DNA of 9,715 bases. Source: JAKBCQ01 sp021807585. GTDB taxonomy: Bacteria; Planctomycetota; Planctomycetia; Isosphaerales; Isosphaeraceae. Below, one piece after another: positions 5,858 through 9,715 of the stretch. Each line of letters begins with the position of its first letter. Position 1 is the stretch's first letter. Made by a program: the position numbers and the translations under genes. The stretch spans positions 1 through 9,715 of the forward strand of contig DAHWFG010000384.1 in assembly GCA_027325115.1 (NCBI GenBank), given 5' to 3'. The notes beneath the pieces are model-generated. The model searched no databases. It was not told where the DNA came from and saw only the letters and a list, made by a program, of their open reading frames with translations.

Positions 5858-6733
5858 ATGTTCGATCTTAAACCATTGAATCGACCGCGGGTTTCGGTCG
5901 TCACTCCCGTTTTAAACGAGGTCGAGAGCCTGCGCGGGCTCCATCGCGATCTTGACGGCCTGCTCGGCGATTCGCTTCTGGAATTCATCATCGTCCATTC
6001 GCCGCGATCTTCGGCCGAAACGCGCGAAACGTGCCGAACGCTCGCCGAGCTCGATCCCCGCGTGCGGGTGATCGAACAGCGTGAAAACCCCGGGGTGGGT
6101 CGAGCGTTCCGCGAGGGGTACGCGATCGCGACGGGAGATCCGATCCTCAGCGTCGATTCCGACGGCGAAATGGAGGCCGACGCCGTTCCCCAAATGCTTA
6201 CGAAAATGATTGAAGGGAATCACGCCCTCGTCGTCGGGTCGCGGTGGGCGCCGGGAGGGGGATTCGTCGGCTACTCGCGGCTCAAGAAACCGCTCAACTG
6301 GATGTTTCAACAATTATTCCGATTACTTTTTCATACGAAAATTCATGATCTTACTTATGGATTCAAATTGACTCGCGCCGCGATCGTCCGCGCAATCAAG
6401 TGGGAGGCGACGCTTCACGAGATCGGCTGCGAGACGACGCTCAAGCCGATTCGTCTCGGCGTTTCGGTCGCCGAGGTTCCCACGACCTGGACCGCGCGCG
6501 CCGAAGGCCGATCGTCGAATCGGTTCTCGAGCAATTTTCGCTATGTCAAAACGGCGATCCATATCTTATTCCAAGGTGTGAAATTCACTGAAATTTTTGA
6601 TTGTTCCCGTTCCCGCGTCGATAATCTCGTACCCGGCCCGGAGCGATCCGCCTTCCCCGGTCGTCCCGCATTCGAACCGAACGCCGCGGAATCAAATCAT
6701 CACGTCGAGATCTCCCACGGTTCGGGCTCGTAA
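5858..6733 (+). CDS. GT2 family glycosyltransferase, polyprenyl-phosphate-sugar synthase-like
   Basis: The start at 5858 lies 1 nt after the previous stop, with GAGAGA about 8 nt upstream; an ATG at 5795 in the same frame would overlap the previous gene by 62 nt and has no support. The 291-residue product is a GT-A fold enzyme of the DPM1/dolichyl-phosphate-sugar synthase type: V-S-V-V-T-P-V-L-N-E (12-21, nucleotide-binding strand), N-P-G-V-G-R-A-F-R-E-G (77-87), the metal-binding D100-S-D102 within S-V-D-S-D-G-E, G-S-R-W (127-130), and D-L-T-Y-G-F-K (164-170). Residues after about 248 form a polar, probably disordered tail, and no C-terminal membrane helices are present, so it should be a soluble or peripheral cytoplasmic enzyme. 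The family commonly transfers mannose or glucose from a nucleotide sugar to polyprenyl phosphate. In this operon that product would be the donor for the two GT87 enzymes. The exact sugar is unknown. Confidence 0.88.
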   Translation: MFDLKPLNRPRVSVVTPVLNEVESLRGLHRDLDGLLGDSLLEFIIVHSPRSSAETRETCRTLAELDPRVRVIEQRENPGVGRAFREGYAIATGDPILSVDSDGEMEADAVPQMLTKMIEGNHALVVGSRWAPGGGFVGYSRLKKPLNWMFQQLFRLLFHTKIHDLTYGFKLTRAAIVRAIKWEATLHEIGCETTLKPIRLGVSVAEVPTTWTARAEGRSSNRFSSNFRYVKTAIHILFQGVKFTEIFDCSRSRVDNLVPGPERSAFPGRPAFEPNAAESNHHVEISHGSGS

Positions 6734-6779
6734 CCTATTTTTATTTTATATTTAAATATTATTGATTTTTATATTATTG
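6734..6779. other. AT-rich tract at the end of the operon
   Basis: Directly after the GT2 stop the sequence becomes almost pure A/T for about 46 bp and includes a perfect 12-bp palindrome ATATTTAAATAT (48-59 of this hundred, i.e. 6748-6759). It lacks a GC-rich stem, so it is not a classical intrinsic terminator. It could aid transcript ending or supply promoter-like sequence for the DUF488 gene. The rest of the gap to 6930 holds only the weak stem noted at 6833-6877. Confidence 0.4.
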
Positions 6780-6832
6780 CGAACGGCGACCGCGGATTTC
6801 CACTCGCCGAGCGACGGTCGAATCGCGAGAAT

Positions 6833-6877
6833 GGGGTTTGCGAGGATCCGACGATCATAGGTCGAGATCCAAACCTC
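6833..6877 (+). other. Possible nested stem upstream of the DUF488 gene
   Basis: GGGGTTT (6833-6839) can pair with AAACCTC (6871-6877), with one G-U pair. Inside it GGATC (6844-6848) pairs with GATCC (6866-6870), leaving a 4-nt bulge on one side and a 17-nt loop. The structure ends 53 nt before the ATG at 6931. GATC-rich DNA makes such pairings common by chance, so support is weak. Confidence 0.2.
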
Positions 6878-6930
6878 ATCGTCTTCGATTGAAGGCGATT
6901 GGTCGCATGCACTTTGAACCGAGCATTCCG

Positions 6931-7287
6931 ATGTCCAACATTCACCTGAAGCGCGTTTACGACGAACCGAGCCCCGACGACGGCCTCCGCGTCTTGGTCG
7001 AGCGACTCTGGCCCCGCGGCTTGAGCAAAGAGCGAGCCAAGGTTGACGTTTGGCTCAAAGCGATCGCTCCCACCACCGAATTGAGAAACCGGTTTCATCA
7101 CGATCCCGAAAAATGGGTCGAGTTTTGCGAAAAGTATCAATCCGAGATGGAAAAGAACCTCGTCGTGGTTGAAGAATTGGAACGGCTGATCGCGGAGGGG
7201 AACGTAACGCTCGTTTACGCGGCGCGCGATCAAGCACACAACGGCGCTTTGGCGCTGAAAGAATTTCTCGAACGACGCCGCGGCTGA
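6931..7287 (+). CDS. DUF488 family protein
   Basis: This 118-residue protein matches the full-length pattern of the small DUF488 family: I-H-L-K-R-V-Y-D-E-P at the N terminus (4-13), L-V-E-R-L-W-P-R-G-L-S-K-E (22-34), W-L-K-A-I-A-P (41-47), L-R-N-R-F-H-H-D-P (51-59), W-V-E-F (62-65), and V-T-L-V-Y-A-A-R-D (92-100). No signal or membrane segment is present, so it is cytoplasmic. The family is widespread in bacteria with no established reaction. The ATG at 6931 gives the usual family start just before the conserved strand; an in-frame ATG at 6907 with a loosely spaced GAAGG is possible and would add 8 residues. It stands alone, separated from the operon by an AT-rich gap and from the next gene by 375 bp, and is probably an independent transcript. 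Confidence 0.93.
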   Translation: MSNIHLKRVYDEPSPDDGLRVLVERLWPRGLSKERAKVDVWLKAIAPTTELRNRFHHDPEKWVEFCEKYQSEMEKNLVVVEELERLIAEGNVTLVYAARDQAHNGALALKEFLERRRG

Positions 7288-7309
7288 GGTCGACTTCAAG
7301 CGACCCTTT

Positions 7310-7344
7310 AAAGTCGCCTCAATGGAGACCGAGGAGGCGGCTTT
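7310..7344 (+). terminator. Stem-loop after DUF488, possible terminator
   Basis: AAAGTCGCCTC (7310-7320) pairs with GAGGCGGCTTT (7334-7344) over 11 positions with one G-U pair and a 13-nt loop, starting 23 nt after the DUF488 stop. The 3' arm ends in TTT, but a longer T run appears only about 10 nt later (7354-7359), so it is not a textbook intrinsic terminator. The left arm can instead pair with CGACTT at 7291-7296, giving mutually exclusive folds. Confidence 0.4.
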
Positions 7345-7452
7345 ACGGAACCGGTTTTTCGAACGCAACGTCTCTATGGAGTAGAGGTTACGATCGAGTA
7401 AAGTCGCGTTTTCCCAAGTCTATTGGGGATCGCTTGGAACGATTCTTTGGCG

Positions 7453-7474
7453 CGACTCGAGCGGAAACGAGTCG
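7453..7474 (+). other. Perfect 7-bp inverted repeat hairpin
   Basis: CGACTCG (7453-7459) and CGAGTCG (7468-7474) are exact reverse complements separated by 8 nt; a flanking G-U pair could extend the stem to 8. It lies upstream of the possible promoter at 7509-7538. As DNA it could be an operator; as RNA a second terminator. Nothing decides between these. Confidence 0.35.
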
Positions 7475-7508
7475 TTCCGGGCGAACCCGATTTCGGTCGC
7501 CACGCTCA

Positions 7509-7538
7509 TTTTCAAAGAGGGGGTGTTTGGAGTATGAT
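7509..7538 (+). promoter_or_regulatory. Putative promoter of the 247-aa gene
   Basis: TTTTCA (7509-7514) and TATGAT (7533-7538) are 18 nt apart and match the -35 and -10 consensus at 4/6 and 5/6 positions. A start here would leave a leader of roughly 115 nt before the ATG at 7663. Pattern match only. Confidence 0.28.
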
Positions 7539-7662
7539 GTAAGGCGGATTGAGCGGACGAACGGCAATCGATTTCATCGGCGCGGGTCGGTCGGCTCCCG
7601 ACTTCGCGCGTACGAACATCCCGAGCGATCAATCGGGGCCCGAGCTTTCGAGACATCCTTTC

Positions 7663-8406
7663 ATGTATCACAACCTTGATCTATGCGACGAATTTTACAT
7701 CAACGTCAACTTAAACACCGAGATGGAGCTGCCGAACAATCGCGATACGATCCTTCATTATTTTGAACAGATGAAGAAGGCGTACCCGGAACTGTGCAAT
7801 TTCTACACAAGGGAGAACGGCGATTTCGTGCTCGAGGCGGACAAGGAGCAATCGAGTTATCGCTGGTTGGCGATCGAGCCGCGTCGTCTCTGCTCGGGTT
7901 ACGTCAATCCCGATGCGCTCGACGAGGCGTACAAGCAGCACGAGCTCGTTCTCGAAGTGGCGCCCCACCTGCTGACGGTCAGCACGCTCGATTGCGAGGC
8001 TTTAGATATTTTGTACGGGTTCGATTTCAACTACAAAGGGAATCACGACGAACTCGTCGCCGAGGCACTGGGGATGGGTTCAAGCCTTGAGGGACTGGTG
8101 AACCTCGAAGGCTCGAAGGTGATCAACTACGAGCCTTCGGTGACGATGACTCTCGATGAAACGTGCAGGCTCCAGTGCCGCCTTTCGATCGAAACCCGCA
8201 CCAACGCGTACCAGGTTCGAACCGAGGAGTTCAGCGACGATCAAATTAGTGTTTACTTCACTGTACGTCAATATTGGGGTTCGGGCGGGGACCGTTCGTT
8301 CATCGATTCGTTCCGTAAACAGCGCGGAATCGGCGAAGAGATCGTCCAGGAGCGACTCATCCCCCGCGTCATCCGACCCCTTGCGCAGGCGATCGCTTCG
8401 CGCTAG
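7663..8406 (+). CDS. Conserved planctomycete-type hypothetical protein (247 aa)
   Basis: I do not recognise a named family, but the sequence closely resembles a hypothetical protein that I recall from planctomycete genomes, usually starting M-Y-H-N-L as here. That supports the ATG at 7663, although only a weak GAGA precedes it. The product is acidic, with no signal peptide or membrane helix, so it is cytoplasmic. Visible features are N-V-N-L-N-T-E-M-E-L-P (14-24), a W-L-A-I-E-P-R-R segment (68-75), S-G-Y-V-N-P (78-83), the T-L-D-C-E-A-L-D and F-D-F-N-Y-K-G-N-H-D-E-L blocks (108-131), and alternating strand-like sequence at 153-205 with C168 and C172 four residues apart. Six cysteines are scattered (8, 45, 77, 111, 168, 172). 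The C terminus is an Arg-containing amphipathic helix (about 224-247). It is monocistronic by spacing. Such strong sequence constraint with no known domain suggests a core cellular role, but no function can be assigned. Confidence 0.8.
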   Translation: MYHNLDLCDEFYINVNLNTEMELPNNRDTILHYFEQMKKAYPELCNFYTRENGDFVLEADKEQSSYRWLAIEPRRLCSGYVNPDALDEAYKQHELVLEVAPHLLTVSTLDCEALDILYGFDFNYKGNHDELVAEALGMGSSLEGLVNLEGSKVINYEPSVTMTLDETCRLQCRLSIETRTNAYQVRTEEFSDDQISVYFTVRQYWGSGGDRSFIDSFRKQRGIGEEIVQERLIPRVIRPLAQAIASR

Positions 8407-8489
8407 AAATCTATTCTCAAAATATGTGATTTGAAAAGTCTATTATTGAATCTGAATCATTTTGCACGAGACCGATCGGGGAGAGATCG
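8407..8489. other. AT-rich intergenic leader of the aminotransferase gene
   Basis: This 83-bp gap is AT-rich in its first 55 bp, then GC-rich, ending in GGGGAGAG (8478-8485), the strongest ribosome binding site in the window. TTGAAA at 8431-8436 is a -35-like hexamer, but no good -10 lies at the right spacing, so I make no promoter call. Confidence 0.4.
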
Positions 8490-9715
8490 ATGCCGCACGT
8501 CAGTTCGTTCGTCGAGGGTTTGACCGCTGAGACCGCGTTCACGGTTTTGGCGGCGGCGCGTCGGCTCAAGGAAACCGGCAAGGAGGTCGTCGAGCTCGAA
8601 ATCGGCGACAGCCCGTTTCCCAGCACTCCCGCGGCGAAGGCCGCGGGGATCAAAGCGATCGAACGGAATCAGACGGGTTATTGCCCCAGCATGGGGCTCA
8701 TGAGCCTGCGCACCGCGGCGGCCGAAGCGTTGCATCAGGAATTCGGCGTCCCGGTCGAGTCGTCGAACATCGTCGTCGCCTCGGGCGCCAAACCGTTCGA
8801 GGCGTATTTCGTCGACGCGCTGCTCGAACCCGGCGACGGCGTGCTCGTTTTCAGCCCCCATTTCCCCACATATTTACCGAACATTGAGCGTCGAGGGTGT
8901 CGCGCCGTGCTCGCTCCCCTCGCCGCCGAGCACGCGTTCAGGCCCCGCGCCGAGCAGGTCGAGCGGTTCCTCGCGACCGACCCGCGTCCGCGCGGGATCT
9001 TCCTCAACTCGCCGCACAACCCGACGGGAGGGGTCGCGCTCCGCTCCGATCTCAAGGCGATCGCCGATTTGATCCGCTCGACCGACGTCGCGGTCTTCTC
9101 GGATGAACCTTATTGTCATATGATTTGGCAAGGAAAACACGAATCGATCGCGGCTTTGCCGGGGATGCTCGAACGGACGGTCGCGGCGTATACGTTCAGC
9201 AAGTCGTACAGTATGAGCGGGTGGCGGATCGGCTTCGCCGCGGCCGCGCCGGCGATCGCCGATGCGATCGGTAAGCTGATCAACGTATCGGCGTCGTGCG
9301 CACCTCCGTTCGTCCAGCTCGCGGCCGAGGCGGCGCTCAAACACGACGAGCCGACGCGATCGGAATATATGTCTCGGTTTCGTCATAAAGTCGATCGGCT
9401 CGCCGCGGGATTGGCGGGGGTAGACGGCGTGAAGGTCGCGGTTCCCACGGGAACCTTCTATGTGTTTCCCGATGTGCGAACCGTCTGCGACCGTCTGGGA
9501 ATCACATCGCATGGGTTGGCGATGTATCTGCTGGAAGGAGCGGACGATCGCTTCGGAGTCGCGTGCCTGGGAGGCGAATCGTTCGGCGACGCCGGCGCGG
9601 GCTTCCTTCGCTTCAGCTGCGCCGAGACCGACGAAAAAATCGATCAGGCGCTCGCGTTCCTTCCCGACGCGTTCTCCCGCGTCTATCGCGTCCGCGAATT
9701 CCTCGAAACGCACCC
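8490..9715 (+). CDS. Class I/II PLP-dependent aminotransferase (3' end outside window)
   Basis: The frame is open from the ATG at 8490 to the right edge (408 codons, no stop), preceded by GGGGAGAG at about 4 nt. It is a fold-type I pyridoxal-phosphate aminotransferase of the aspartate aminotransferase superfamily: E-L-E-I-G-D near the N terminus, N-Q-T-G-Y with S-M-G-L for substrate contact, A-S-G-A-K in the cofactor phosphate region, N-S-P-H-N177-P-T-G, D205-E-P-Y208 contacting the pyridine ring, the Schiff-base Lys K238 in F-S-K-S-Y-S-M-S-G-W-R-I-G, and R374 in F-L-R-F-S-C for the substrate alpha-carboxylate. All core catalytic residues are present, so the enzyme should be active, moving an amino group between an amino acid and a 2-oxo acid in the cytoplasm. 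Family members are about 380-410 residues, so little is missing. The amino acid specificity cannot be read from sequence. It is probably transcribed apart from the upstream gene. Confidence 0.93.
   Translation, partial: MPHVSSFVEGLTAETAFTVLAAARRLKETGKEVVELEIGDSPFPSTPAAKAAGIKAIERNQTGYCPSMGLMSLRTAAAEALHQEFGVPVESSNIVVASGAKPFEAYFVDALLEPGDGVLVFSPHFPTYLPNIERRGCRAVLAPLAAEHAFRPRAEQVERFLATDPRPRGIFLNSPHNPTGGVALRSDLKAIADLIRSTDVAVFSDEPYCHMIWQGKHESIAALPGMLERTVAAYTFSKSYSMSGWRIGFAAAAPAIADAIGKLINVSASCAPPFVQLAAEAALKHDEPTRSEYMSRFRHKVDRLAAGLAGVDGVKVAVPTGTFYVFPDVRTVCDRLGITSHGLAMYLLEGADDRFGVACLGGESFGDAGAGFLRFSCAETDEKIDQALAFLPDAFSRVYRVREFLETH

Larger units (their letters stand above)
7288..7662. other. Gene-free, hairpin-rich intergenic stretch
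   Basis: No family-like coding signal is seen in 375 bp. A frame opening at a TTG (7549) joins the next gene, but its first 38 residues look like non-coding translation. The stretch holds an 11-bp stem (7310-7344), a 7-bp stem (7453-7474), a 5-bp stem (7372-7386), two copies of TAAAGTCGC (7309-7317 and 7399-7407), a possible promoter (7509-7538) and a minimal ATG-ATG-TAA reading frame (7534-7542). It probably combines the end of the DUF488 transcript with the leader of the 247-aa gene. Confidence 0.55.

Noticed and set aside
6769..7368. 199-residue minus-strand frame
   Set aside because: It is antisense to the DUF488 gene, whose plus-strand motifs are unambiguous.
7549..7662. 38-residue N-terminal extension of the unknown gene from a TTG
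   Set aside because: It is low-quality sequence, whereas the recalled family start M-Y-H-N-L begins at the ATG at 7663.
8431..8459. Promoter before the aminotransferase gene
   Set aside because: TTGAAA is a fair -35, but the hexamer at 17-nt spacing (GAATCA) is a poor -10.
8874..9713. 279-residue minus-strand frame
   Set aside because: It is a long antisense shadow of the aminotransferase gene, Arg-rich and without any family motif; the plus strand carries all the catalytic residues.

Overview
This GC-rich window, dense in GATC/CGATCG words, most resembles a chromosome fragment of a planctomycete (Planctomycetota). The reasons are the Flp pilins with an E-D-G-P-T-A-V-E-Y signature, a 247-residue protein that I recall only as a planctomycete-type hypothetical, and the pairing of a short squalene-cyclase-fold protein with a Tat-exported DUF362 protein. 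The phylum call comes from protein resemblance recalled from memory, not from a search, and is moderately confident. No rRNA, tRNA, IS element or CRISPR array is visible.

Layout. (1) Positions 1-750, minus strand: two Flp/type IVb prepilin genes. The downstream one runs off the left edge and carries an unusual Ser/Gly/Thr-rich tail encoded by 21-bp repeats. (2) Positions 751-1099: a divergent, gene-free control region. (3) Positions 1100-6733, plus strand: five tightly packed genes, overlapping or 1 nt apart, almost certainly one operon. They encode a squalene cyclase/prenyltransferase-repeat protein, a Tat-signal DUF362 protein, two tandem GT87-type membrane glycosyltransferases and a GT2 glycosyltransferase resembling polyprenyl-phosphate-sugar synthases. 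(4) Positions 6931-7287: a DUF488 protein. (5) Positions 7288-7662: a gene-free stretch with several hairpins. (6) Positions 7663-8406: the soluble 247-aa protein of unknown function. (7) Positions 8490 to the right edge: a class I/II PLP aminotransferase, cut by the window end but almost complete.

How the genes may work together. GT2 enzymes of the DPM1 type charge polyprenyl phosphate with a sugar in the cytoplasm, and GT87 (GT-C fold) enzymes use such lipid-linked sugars on the outer face of the membrane. The operon therefore looks like a self-contained pathway that makes a polyprenyl-phosphate sugar and transfers it twice to an exported acceptor. The DUF362 protein (outside, if the Tat signal works) and the cyclase-fold protein (no export signal, so cytoplasmic or membrane-peripheral) have no assignable reaction. 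The acceptor is unknown; the Ser/Thr-rich pilin tail next door is one speculative candidate. This operon is the most promising candidate here for an undescribed system.
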